Below, one piece after another: positions 1 through 7,003 of a stretch of DNA of 8,920 nucleotides. The notes beneath the pieces were generated by a model. The model was not told the DNA's origin. It did no database searches and saw only the letters and a program-made list of their open reading frames with translations. The stretch comes from Bryobacteraceae bacterium. GTDB lineage: Bacteria; Acidobacteriota; Terriglobia; Bryobacterales; Bryobacteraceae. The stretch's first letter is position 1. Every line of letters begins with the position of its first letter. The stretch covers positions 1 through 8,920 of the forward strand of contig JANXXV010000918.1 in NCBI GenBank assembly GCA_025350445.1, in the 5' to 3' direction. Made by a program: the position numbers and the translations under genes.

Positions 1-1398
1 CGACCAGTTGGCGAGACGGCTGTCGGTACCCCCTGAAACATAGGGTCCGACGGAGGCCGTCGAGCCGGCTGGAGGCAGATTGCCCGGAGAGGTGGAAGAG
101 GATTTGTCGTAACTGAATTTAAAGAATACGCGATCGGCAGATCTCAGGCTGTGATCGAGCCGGACATCGAACTGGTCGGTCCGCTGTGGGGATGGCGGAG
201 TATAGACATAATTGCGCGTGCTTGAAGAGTTATTGGGATCGGGGACGAGCGAGATTACTTTCGCCGCAGCCGGGTCGAGCCGGTTGGAGGGTATCTGGTT
301 CCCTGGGAACGGCTGCCTAACCAGCGTGGCGCCGGGTCCGGGCAAGAGGGTGAACGGATCGTAGATTATCGCGCCAAAGCGGCTGAAATCGCCGGTTGTC
401 ACCATCGTTTTTTGGGCAGCGGTTGGAATGGTGGAAACGGTTTCAGCGGGTTGGCGGATTCGAATGCCCTGGTAGTCGGCGAAGAAGAACGTCCGGTCAT
501 GGCGGATCGGGCCGCCGATGGTGCCGCCGAACTCGTTGCGGCGGAATGGCTGCTTCGGTCTTCCAGCGCGGTTGTTGAAGAACGTGTTGGCGTCCAGCTT
601 GTCATTCCTTAAGAACTCGTAAACGCCGCCGTGCAACGCGTTGCCGCCGGACTTGGTTTGCACGATGGTGACCGCGCCGGTGGCCGCGCCATACTCGGCC
701 GAGTAGTTGCTGGTCATGACGCGCATCTCCTGGATCGAATCGATGGTGGGAACCATCACGATGCTGTTCACCCACAAACCCCGGTTGAAAAGGCCATCGA
801 TGAGGTAGCTGTTGTTGTTGGGATTCGATCCGTTGACGCTGACCTCAGGGTTGGCCCGCAACGCATAGGTGCCGCCTGCCGCCAGCCCGGGCTGTCCGGC
901 GACGGCGCCGGGGGTGAGTTGCAGCAACTGCACGAACGATCGCCCGTTGAGCGGAGTCTGGAGAATGCGCTGGTTATCGATCAGGGAGGAGACAGCAGCT
1001 GTCTGCGACTGCAGCAGGGGTGTTTCGCCTTTCACCTCGACGGATTCGCTGACGTTGCCGACCGTGAGCTGCAAGTCAAGTGTTAGCGTGTCGGCGGCGG
1101 TCAACTCGACTCCCGAACGCACCAACTTCTGGAAGCCGGGATGCTCCACGGTCGCGGTGATCCGCCCGGTAGGGAACGAGTTGGCGGCATATCGGCCACT
1201 TTCGTTGGTGACGATCACGCGGGTCGCGTTCGTGCCCTCGTTCACCACGGTGACCTTCGCGGCGGGCACGACTGCACCCGCCTGATCGCTGACCACGCCA
1301 ACGATGGTTCCGCTTTCAGCCTGGCCGAAAAGGCTGGATGCGGCAAATACGAATACCATGGCGCCGGACACGGCGTTGGTCCGGATGTAAGTCTTCAT
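1..1398 (-). CDS. Oar-type TonB-dependent receptor, N-terminal part
   Basis: An open frame with no stop runs from an ATG at 1398 to the left window edge: 466 residues, C-terminus missing. Residues 1-27 are a Sec signal peptide (MKTYIRT..., hydrophobic core, then SSLFGQA). Residues about 30-115 form a carboxypeptidase-regulatory-like beta-sandwich (GTIVGVVSDQAGAVVPAAKV, ESGRYAANSFPTG). Residues about 135-255 match the plug domain (TPLNGRSFVQLLQLTPGA; VNGSNPNNNSYLIDGL; SAEYGAATGAVTIVQTKSG). From about 257 the outer-membrane barrel begins (GGVYEFLRN, FGGTIGGPI, RTFFFADYQGIR). The start at 1398 is preferred over the ATG at 1404 because GGGGAG (1411-1406) lies 7 bases from the former and only 1 from the latter. 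Such proteins are abundant in Acidobacteriota and are thought to import large ligands or act as outer-membrane adhesins. The full protein is normally about 1,000 residues or more. The substrate cannot be told; proximity to the sulfatase operon is suggestive only, as 1.7 kb separates them. Confidence 0.93.
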   Translation of the reverse strand, partial: MKTYIRTNAVSGAMVFVFAASSLFGQAESGTIVGVVSDQAGAVVPAAKVTVVNEGTNATRVIVTNESGRYAANSFPTGRITATVEHPGFQKLVRSGVELTAADTLTLDLQLTVGNVSESVEVKGETPLLQSQTAAVSSLIDNQRILQTPLNGRSFVQLLQLTPGAVAGQPGLAAGGTYALRANPEVSVNGSNPNNNSYLIDGLFNRGLWVNSIVMVPTIDSIQEMRVMTSNYSAEYGAATGAVTIVQTKSGGNALHGGVYEFLRNDKLDANTFFNNRAGRPKQPFRRNEFGGTIGGPIRHDRTFFFADYQGIRIRQPAETVSTIPTAAQKTMVTTGDFSRFGAIIYDPFTLLPGPGATLVRQPFPGNQIPSNRLDPAAAKVISLVPDPNNSSSTRNYVYTPPSPQRTDQFDVRLDHSLRSADRVFFKFSYDKSSSTSPGNLPPAGSTASVGPYVSGGTDSRLANWS

Positions 1399-1427
1399 CG
1401 ACATGCTCCCCGTTTGAACGTAACCAA

Positions 1428-1433
1428 GTATAC
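1428..1433 (-). promoter_or_regulatory. possible -10 box for the Oar-type receptor gene
   Basis: Read on the minus strand the hexamer is TATACT, a one-mismatch sigma-70 -10 element ending 29 bases before the chosen ATG. It would give a leader of roughly 20 bases that includes the Shine-Dalgarno sequence. The -35 position (about 1451-1456) reads ACCCAA, a poor match, so the promoter would be weak, activated, or not real. Confidence 0.25.
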
Positions 1434-1681
1434 ACCAGGATGCTCGTTTTTTGGGTTCTCGACGGGGCGGCCCAGGAACTTCGCATAACAGGCTGGAGGA
1501 AGGGGCCAAGGGGCTGAATAGCAAGTGTTTGAGGCAATCGGAGAGGACAAAGTAGATTCGCAAGCCGGAATCATGGACTCTCAGGGGCGTCGGGGAGGCT
1601 TCGCGGAGCCGCCTGTCCGCGATTAGACGCACGGATGCGAAAGCCGCCTCGAGCCAAGGGCAGAGAATACAACCAAGGGTG

Positions 1682-1725
1682 GCGGATGGGCGGAGTTGAT
1701 ATCAGGCGGGACAGCGGATGGGCGG
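1682..1725. repeat. short direct repeat, 12 bp, two copies 32 bp apart
   Basis: GCGGATGGGCGG occurs exactly at 1682-1693 and again at 1714-1725. It lies in non-coding sequence 280 bases or more upstream of the receptor gene. It may be a chance repeat in G-rich DNA or a pair of binding sites; no known motif is recognised. Confidence 0.4.
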
Positions 1726-1890
1726 GCACGTGCGGAGCACAGAGCGGTAAAGTTGGCGCGCGACTGCGATCCGGCTCATCGGGCGCAGACGCATGATTTT
1801 TGAGTGTATTCAGGCGAAGGCCGACGACAGCACAAAGGCGATACAAAGAATGATTACGACCGCGGGCCAGACGGTGATTGGGTGTTAATT

Positions 1891-1918
1891 GGGCTGTGTC
1901 AAGCCTTTTGTGTAAACG
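1891..1918. mobile_element. possible IS256-family terminal sequence, solo
   Basis: The string GGGCTGTGTCAAGCC followed by TTTTGTGTAAACG resembles, from memory, the terminal inverted repeats of many IS256 (mutator-type) elements, which carry a GTGTCAA...TTTTGTGTAAA core. No inverted partner and no transposase fragment was found in this window, so it would be a solo end left by deletion. The identification rests on motif memory only. Confidence 0.25.
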
Positions 1919-2141
1919 GCATTTTGGCCAGTGCCATTTCTTTAGCGTTCAGTGATCGGGTCTGAGCGGAGAGTTAGCTCCGCTGGGACGCAACCTGAGC
2001 GTCGGCCCAAGTGCCTGAAATCCACGCGAGCGGGCGCAACTCACGCTGCGCGCCTCGTCGAAATTCTGACGCGAAAGCGATAAATCCCAGTGGGGGGGGA
2101 AGGCCCCTCATTTCAAGTATTTCCTTTTCCTCCCGTGTCAA

Positions 2142-2203
2142 GTCATTTAACCAGGTGACCGAAATGGGTCTCGGTTGGGTCATTTAAGTAGTGTCCGAAA
2201 TGG
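2142..2203. repeat. pair of imperfect 25-26-bp direct repeats, insertion-sequence-end-like
   Basis: Copy one (2142-2167) and copy two (2179-2203) share GTCATTTAA, a variable 3-4-base spacer, then GTG(A/T)CCGAAATGG, with a 37-base period. Read on the minus strand both start CCATTTCGG and end TTAAATGAC. Closely spaced repeated blocks at an end are typical of IS21-type transposase-binding sites, and these blocks look like such a terminus. No transposase or helper ATPase gene is next to them. A small minus-strand frame (1974-2183) starts inside the second copy and is not recognised. Confidence 0.45.
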
Positions 2204-2325
2204 CATCTTGTAAAGGGCCATTGCTACGGTTGAAGTGTCCCCCCGGGGTCGCGTCCGAGCGGATGTCCCAGGCCGATGCGACGGACTGGCTCCGGAAGCA
2301 GCCGGGACAAGCCCTCCTCTAACGA

Positions 2326-2661
2326 CTCGAATACCATCGGGCTAACCGGGTCGGCGAGAGGGATCGCGACGCGCGGGAAAGACTGCAAGAAATCATTGAG
2401 GCGCCCGGGATCAAGCAAGGGAGAGCCGTGGCGGCGATCGGTACGGGCTATGGTTACATCACGGTGCGCTTCTCGCCGGGAGTAGGGGCTTCCGGCCATG
2501 TCTACGACGAAGAGATCGACAATGCTTTGGTGCGGAAGCTTAGCACGCGGGTTGAGGCCGAAAAACCGCAGAACAGCCAACCGGTCCTTGGGAAGCCGGA
2601 TAATCCGGGCTTGCCTGGTTCCGTCTTAGACGCCGCGATATTGGCCGATGCCTGTCATTAG
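2326..2661 (+). other. unrecognised open stretch, possibly a decayed gene
   Basis: A plus-strand frame runs unbroken for 111 codons from just after a stop to TAG at 2659-2661. Its first part has no ATG, and the first usable starts are internal (about 2428). The translation looks protein-like (RLQEIIEAPGIKQGRAVAAI, then GYGYITVRFSPGVG and VYDEEIDNALVRKLSTRVEA), with about two thirds GC at third positions. The same frame upstream holds DATDWLRKQPGQALL and then the stop. The opposite strand is also open for 118 codons (2580-2224), so the coding strand is uncertain. I do not recognise a family. It may be the tail of a broken mobile-element gene. Confidence 0.2.
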
Positions 2662-2669
2662 GCTGACCG

Positions 2670-2835
2670 CCTAAATCCGGCAGTTCAAATCCCGCGGATC
2701 GTGCGAAGCCTCTGAACTGGCTGAGGATTTCAACTGCTTCGCAGTTCACCAGTCGGTGGATAATAGATTCCTCTGCAATTACTTGCGGGCTAAACACCTA
2801 TCTGGTTTTGGGTGGCTCCAACTGCCGGATTTAGG
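2670..2835. mobile_element. MITE-like 166-bp element with perfect 16-bp terminal inverted repeats
   Basis: CCTAAATCCGGCAGTT at 2670-2685 is repeated exactly in inverted form (AACTGCCGGATTTAGG) at 2820-2835. The two arms bound 134 bases. The CCT...AGG ends resemble those of IS1380-family elements, whose inverted repeats begin with CCT, but this is a weak inference. The interior holds a small perfect hairpin (2732-2746, AACTGC-TTC-GCAGTT) and no transposase. No target-site duplication is visible directly outside the arms, so the unit is either old or something other than a transposed element, such as a regulatory or RNA-structure element. Confidence 0.5.
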
Positions 2836-3085
2836 ATCAAGGCTTCGCTCAAACCTGTCGGGCGCTTGATGATTATCGAGTGTCCTGGAAAGCTGGCGTT
2901 GCGTTCCGAATCGCGAAACCGGACGCGCAAGGCGCCCACCGTAGCACTGGAATTCTTTGGGCGGGATTTGAAGGAAACGGGATTCGATGTGGTACGGCGG
3001 CGAAACCTGCCGGGCCCTGGGTACGGAGGGCTTCCGGCCTACTGCATCCTTGCAGCGTGAAAGGAAAAGTTGAGCGAAGAGCTGG

Positions 3086-4465
3086 TTAGGGCACCTTCTT
3101 TGCGGGTAAGGCCCCAGAGGGGGTTAAATCCACGGCATTCGAAAGCGTATCGCGCCACGCTGTCCGGACTTGATCGGGGAATGTCGGGAGTATCGCTTCG
3201 ATCCTTGCGCGTATATCGGCGACGACCTGTGGATTGTCGGCCGCCGTATCGTAGCTCTCGTCAGGGTCGTTCTCCAGATCGTACAACTCCGGTTTATACA
3301 GCGGGAGGTTAAGCCTCCCGCCGGGAGGGTCGGGCGTCCAGGCGATTCCGTTGTAGCGGGCGACATGTAACTTCCAGCGGCCCATTCTGGCGCACTGAAT
3401 GTTCCAGTTGTCGAAGTAGAGCAACACTTCGCGGCTGAGGTCGTTACTCTCCCCCATCAGCAGCGGCCAGATATTGATGCCATCCAACGGTTGTTTCGGA
3501 AGCGAAGCGCCTGCGAGCCGGGCAATTGTTGGAAGGATATCCATGGTGCTGGCGATACCCGAGGACACAGTATCCACGGGGATGCGGCCGGGGAAACGGG
3601 CAATGAACGGTTCGCGGACTCCGCCTTCGTAGGTATCGCCCTTGCGTCCGCGCAGCCTGCCGGCGCTGCCCTGGAACCATGGCCCGTTGTCGCTGGAAAA
3701 CATGACCAGCGTGTTGTTGTCGAGGTCGTTCGCTTTGAGCGCCTTCAGCACTTCGCCGACGCTCCAATCGATCTCCTCCACCGCGTCTCCGTATAGCCCA
3801 AGGCCAGACTTCCCTTTGAATCGCGGGGACGCGGCGAGCGGGATGTGGGGGTAGGTATGCGGCATGTACAGGAAGAACGGCGCATCTTTCGATCGCGCGA
3901 TAAAGTCGACGGCCTGCTGGGTGTAGCGCGGGGTTAGCGTGCTAATGTCGGTGTCCGGCTCGACAACGGCCAGATTGCGGATGAGCGGCAGCGGCTGCAT
4001 GTCGTTACTGTAAGGCACGCCGTAGAACTCATCGAAGCCGCGATTGGTGGGGAGGAATTCCGGCAACGATCCTAGATGCCATTTCCCGATGCACATCGTT
4101 TTGTATCCGGCACTCTTGAGCACTTGGGCCATTGTCGTTTCCGTGCTGGGAAGACCGTAGTTGTCATCCGAGAACATCACTCTGGGGATGCCGGTACGGG
4201 TTGGATAGCGCCCGGTCAGGAGTGCCGCGCGGGAAGGCGAGCAGACTGGACTGGCGGCGTAAAACTGACGGAAGCGCACTCCTTCTTTCGCCATTTGATC
4301 GATATTGGGCGTCTGGATTCCAGATCCGTAGATGCCGAGGTCTCCATATCCGAGATCATCGGCGAAGATGAAAATAATGTTCGGCTTTGGGGACTGGGCC
4401 GGCGCTAAGGCCGCGCCGGTGGCGCCTAGCGCCGATATGATGAATGCTCGCCTATCCATGCTCAT
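3086..4465 (-). CDS. type I (formylglycine) sulfatase, arylsulfatase-like, exported
   Basis: The 459-residue protein has the full arylsulfatase A-type active site. Asp36-Asp37 of FADDLGYGD bind calcium. The signature CSPSRAALLTGR (Cys75, Arg79) supplies the cysteine that must be oxidised to formylglycine. Lys128 and His130 lie in GKWHLG, His203 and His207 in PHTYPHIPL, Asp259-Asn260 in SSDNGPW, and Lys275 in GRKGDTYEGG. Spacing and length suit hydrolysis of sulfate esters. The N-terminus MSMDRRAFIISALGATGAAL has a twin-arginine (DRRAFI) Tat-like signal, fitting export after folding and formylglycine formation in the cytoplasm. GGAAAG (4477-4472) sits 6 bases before this ATG. The gene begins 16 bases after the sulfotransferase stop, so the two are almost certainly co-transcribed. 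The natural substrate cannot be named; no formylglycine-generating enzyme gene is in the window. Confidence 0.95.
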   Translation of the reverse strand: MSMDRRAFIISALGATGAALAPAQSPKPNIIFIFADDLGYGDLGIYGSGIQTPNIDQMAKEGVRFRQFYAASPVCSPSRAALLTGRYPTRTGIPRVMFSDDNYGLPSTETTMAQVLKSAGYKTMCIGKWHLGSLPEFLPTNRGFDEFYGVPYSNDMQPLPLIRNLAVVEPDTDISTLTPRYTQQAVDFIARSKDAPFFLYMPHTYPHIPLAASPRFKGKSGLGLYGDAVEEIDWSVGEVLKALKANDLDNNTLVMFSSDNGPWFQGSAGRLRGRKGDTYEGGVREPFIARFPGRIPVDTVSSGIASTMDILPTIARLAGASLPKQPLDGINIWPLLMGESNDLSREVLLYFDNWNIQCARMGRWKLHVARYNGIAWTPDPPGGRLNLPLYKPELYDLENDPDESYDTAADNPQVVADIRARIEAILPTFPDQVRTAWRDTLSNAVDLTPSGALPAKKVP

Positions 4466-4481
4466 AGAATTCTTTCCGGGT

Positions 4482-6248
4482 TTACGGGGTGTAGAGATCC
4501 CTCATGCGAAACGTTCTGTACTCCGGGGTCTGGGCCTGGAGGTTGTAGACAATTTTTCCGGAGGGGTCCACTTCGATCGACTGGCTACGATCCCCGAGTC
4601 CATCGCCGCGGATCCAGCCGAGATCAAAATGATAGTCGCCATTCGGCAGCCGTTGCGCCGAACCCAACGCGTAGGAATAAGCACCCAGATCGGCGTTCAC
4701 GGCTAGACTAGCTTGCATGTTGATCTCGTCCACTTTTAGAACCTGTCCGCGGCTGTGGGCGGAAGCGTCGGAGAGTTGACGCGTGTTGCCATCGTCAAAG
4801 ACGGAGAGCGTGGAATCGCTGTACAGGGATGGATCGTGCTGGTGAGAAAACCAGGGATTCGGATCGCTGGAATTCATCTGAAAATCGCCGTCCTTGCCAA
4901 GGCGCCAAATGATGCGGCCGGAACCGTTGCCATGGTCGTACTCGATTTTAATGAGCCAATCCTGACTACGGGAGGAGTAGAGAATGTTGCCATCCGGGGT
5001 ATGTTGCAGCGAGTTGCCGTGAAGCCAATCATTGGCGTGATCCATTAAGTAAAACGGCGGGCATCCGCCGCCGGCCTGGGTACAGGTGTCGCCTAGGGTG
5101 GCAAAGCGGCGGAGACTCAAATTGTCGAATGAATCCCACAACCAGACGACTTGCATGTCGCGATCGAGCACAAGAATTATGTCGCCAAGCACGTCAACCA
5201 CACCCGGACCTTGGACGTTAATCATCATTTGTTCGGACGATGCCAGCACCATGATCCGGCCGCCAGGCAACCTGCGCGCTTCGTGATGGAATGCGGTGAT
5301 TTGCCTGCGTCCCATGGCCGCCAGTTGTTCGTTGATGCGGGCGGCATTCGTTTCCATGGTTGTGTTGCCGGCGAGATCGAATTCGCGAAGAATCTGGGCG
5401 GAAGTCTTGGCGCCCTGGTTTTCGGCGATGCCCAGAAAAAGGCCTCCGGCTTCGGGGCGGGTCAGCGATGTGATGTTGCCCGGGTAGTACCAAATGAGGT
5501 TGCCTAGCAGATCAGTGGCTACGGTCATCTGCTGCAACGTGCTCTGAAGCAGGACGCCATCGGGAAGCGATACTTGCGGGGGCTGCAAGACCGAGTAAGC
5601 GGCAAAGGACGGCGAGACGGCGGGGGTGGTCCAAGTAAGCGCGGGACCATCGGCGGTTGTGACGCCGTTGAGGACGATGTGATGAACAGCGTATTGGGTG
5701 GCTGAGCGCATCCCGCCCAGATAGAAATTCATACTCAATCCGGCTGTGCAGGCGCGGTAATCCGTATCCTGCGCAAGGCCATCGGGGGATTTGAATTCGA
5801 CCCTCATCCGGCTACCGCCGGGGCAGGCGGGTGCGCTATAGAGAGCTACCAGTGGATTCGCGGTGCCGCTAATGATGGGTGTGTCCCCGTTTACCCGCGA
5901 GGTGAATTGATATGTTGCGGTGGCGCTGGCGGTTTGTCCGGAGTCGAGGTCCTTGGCGAAGACCTGGATTTCATAAGTGCCATCGTGACCGGTGGCGGAC
6001 CAGGAAAAGCGGCTGGATGGGCTGAAGTCGCGAATAACGCGGAAGGCATCGCCGGTGGCGCGGACGCGGAAGCGGTATTCCATTTGGGTGGAGTCAGCGC
6101 CTGGGTTGGTGGCGTTCCAAGTAACAACCTCACCAACGGAGGAGGGTGACGGACTTTCTGGCTCCAGCGTTACGGTCATTGCACCTGCGATACCGGGAAG
6201 CGAGGCCACGAACACAGCGGTGGTAATCGCTTGGCTTGCAATTCTCAT
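4482..6248 (-). CDS. aryl-sulfate sulfotransferase (ASST family), secreted
   Basis: This 588-residue protein belongs to the PAPS-independent arylsulfotransferase family, which moves sulfuryl groups from one phenolic sulfate to another phenol through a sulfo-histidine intermediate on a beta-propeller. Residues 1-23 are a Sec signal peptide (MRIASQAITTAVFVASLPG, cut near AGA). Residues about 25-210 are Ig/fibronectin-like beta domains. From about 215 the propeller begins. The family motifs are present: FHHEARRLPGG (His321/322), HANDWLHGNS (His410), ILYSSRSQD (Arg427) and WFSHQHDPS (His469/His471). By position these match the known Escherichia coli AssT active-site set of two histidines, an arginine and the transiently sulfated histidine; this alignment is my inference. 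Cys389 and Cys396 could form the loop disulfide known in the family. The frame stays open upstream to 6395, but AAAGGAAAGG (6265-6256) lies 7 bases before the ATG at 6248, and a signal peptide starts there. The sulfatase follows 16 bases downstream. Confidence 0.9.
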   Translation of the reverse strand: MRIASQAITTAVFVASLPGIAGAMTVTLEPESPSPSSVGEVVTWNATNPGADSTQMEYRFRVRATGDAFRVIRDFSPSSRFSWSATGHDGTYEIQVFAKDLDSGQTASATATYQFTSRVNGDTPIISGTANPLVALYSAPACPGGSRMRVEFKSPDGLAQDTDYRACTAGLSMNFYLGGMRSATQYAVHHIVLNGVTTADGPALTWTTPAVSPSFAAYSVLQPPQVSLPDGVLLQSTLQQMTVATDLLGNLIWYYPGNITSLTRPEAGGLFLGIAENQGAKTSAQILREFDLAGNTTMETNAARINEQLAAMGRRQITAFHHEARRLPGGRIMVLASSEQMMINVQGPGVVDVLGDIILVLDRDMQVVWLWDSFDNLSLRRFATLGDTCTQAGGGCPPFYLMDHANDWLHGNSLQHTPDGNILYSSRSQDWLIKIEYDHGNGSGRIIWRLGKDGDFQMNSSDPNPWFSHQHDPSLYSDSTLSVFDDGNTRQLSDASAHSRGQVLKVDEINMQASLAVNADLGAYSYALGSAQRLPNGDYHFDLGWIRGDGLGDRSQSIEVDPSGKIVYNLQAQTPEYRTFRMRDLYTP

Positions 6249-6679
6249 GAATGCACCTTTCCTTTGCAAACATGAGGCCGGACTTCTCGAGGTCGAAATG
6301 GAAATTACCCGGCCTCTTTGGGATGAAACACGGCGCGGTGGAATTAGTCGCGGAAGTGTAATTGCTGGGGAATCGGGGAGTTGCAGGACGAGCAATTAGT
6401 GGTTTGGATAAGTTGGATGGTCCCCTGCACGGGCTATCAAGACGGGGAAACCCACAATCCGAACCAATCTCAGCCCAAATGAGGCTTACAACATGGTTCC
6501 TGGCCGCAACCCCCAAAACGGTTAAGCACCCCTCCGATCTTTGGCGATCACAGCGGCGAAATGTGAGGAGCGAAGCAGCGCTCTACGGGAAAACGCGACC
6601 GTTTGGCGGAGGCAATAACATTTACGAATACGGCGGCTCCGGGGTCGATGTTTTGCTTGACCACGTGACAGGGCGCCGC
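6249..6679. other. gene-less leader region upstream of the sulfotransferase operon
   Basis: These 431 bases lie between the end of the broken toxin gene and the sulfotransferase start. The short frames here (for example 6362-6685 plus) have no recognisable product. The region must hold the promoter of the sulfotransferase-sulfatase operon, but I could not find a -35/-10 pair with correct spacing that I would defend. The only structure noted is the inverted repeat at 6274-6316. No clear terminator for the upstream toxin-antitoxin unit is visible. Confidence 0.5.
6274..6316 (-). promoter_or_regulatory. inverted repeat in the sulfotransferase leader
   Basis: GAGGCCGG (6274-6281) and CCGGCCTC (6309-6316) are exact inverted copies separated by 27 bases, ending 26 bases before the start codon and 8 bases upstream of the Shine-Dalgarno region. 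In mRNA they could form a GC-rich hairpin next to the ribosome-binding site; in DNA they could be a dimeric operator. The loop is long and no known riboswitch is recognised. Confidence 0.3.
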
Positions 6680-7003
6680 TCATAGTTGCCCCAGCCGATC
6701 TCTCAACATGCCTTTCAGGTCTTGCTTAGCATGCAGAATGGCAACGACTTGCAATAGTTCGGTTTCCGGGCGGTAAACTATAACGCAATTCGGTTACTTT
6801 GGCATAGTCCAGAAGCGCACTGACAGAGGCGTGATATCCCGCCGGTAATGCCCGATAAGCGGATATCCGGCGAGTCCGCGGCATGTGGCGATGATCTCTA
6901 TTTCCACTCTGGCAGCGGCTTCCCTGCTGCCTTCCGCGATAAACCACCAGATATCGTCCAGGTCTTCGATTGCCTGCGTGGTGAGCTGGGACTCGCCATT
7001 CAT
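6680..7003 (-). pseudogene. ParE/RelE-family toxin, interrupted by an in-frame stop
   Basis: The frame from ATG at 7003 gives 69 residues (MNGESQLTTQAIEDLDDIWW..., GHYRRDITPLSVRFWTMPK) and then TAA at 6794-6796. Translating on in the same frame gives 37 more residues to TGA at 6680-6682: PNCVIVYRPETELLQVVAI, then LHAKQDLKGMLRDRLGQL. This is the typical C-terminal end of ParE-type toxins (VIVYRPET...LQVVAILH), so the ancestral product was about 107 residues, the normal family length. The stop stands where relatives commonly have tyrosine or another aromatic, so one base change (TAC or TAT to TAA) would explain it. ParE toxins poison DNA gyrase, whereas RelE relatives cleave mRNA; which applies here is not clear. 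The truncated form lacks the last beta strands and the conserved arginine region and is probably inactive. The ATG overlaps the antitoxin stop (ATGA), as expected for a coupled pair. Confidence 0.85.

Larger units (their letters stand above)
1405..3085. other. 1.7-kb region without a convincing gene, with mobile-element debris
   Basis: This stretch separates the receptor gene from the sulfatase operon. Short frames exist on both strands (for example 1571-1846 minus, 1974-2183 minus, 2540-2797 minus, 2812-3060 plus), but none has both a good ribosome-binding site and a recognisable protein, and several overlap on opposite strands. The part nearest the receptor (1440-1890) holds nothing recognised except a short direct repeat. 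From about 1890 to 2835 there are several signs of dead or non-autonomous mobile elements, listed separately. The last 250 bases before the sulfatase stop show no clear rho-independent terminator; the only hairpin there (3042-3055, 5-bp stem CTGCA/TGCAG) has no T-tract. Confidence 0.6.

Noticed and set aside
631..1086. A 151-codon plus-strand frame (and neighbours at 869-1285 and 1141-1488)
   Set aside because: All are antisense shadows of the Oar-type receptor, whose plug-domain motifs read continuously on the minus strand.
1399..1404. Start of the receptor at the ATG at 1404
   Set aside because: Its distance from the GGGGAG site is only one base; the ATG at 1398 has the normal 7-base spacing.
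2655..2700. tRNA-like sequence (TTAGG-CTGACCG-CCTAA hairpin followed by GTTCAAATCC)
   Set aside because: An anticodon-arm-like hairpin and a T-loop-like string are present, but the T stem does not pair, the spacing is off by one, and no D arm or acceptor stem can be found. The right part belongs to the inverted repeat.
3042..3055. Terminator after the sulfatase gene
   Set aside because: The stem is only five base pairs and no T-run follows on the minus strand.
6249..6395. Longer start for the sulfotransferase at 6395
   Set aside because: It would add 49 non-signal-like residues before an ideal signal peptide, whereas the ATG at 6248 has a strong Shine-Dalgarno sequence at 7 bases.
6726..6947. 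Frameshift explanation for the broken toxin, using the overlapping frame at 6947-6726
   Set aside because: The frame with ParE-like C-terminal sequence is the original frame after the TAA, so a nonsense change explains it and no frameshift is needed. The overlapping frame does not resemble a toxin.
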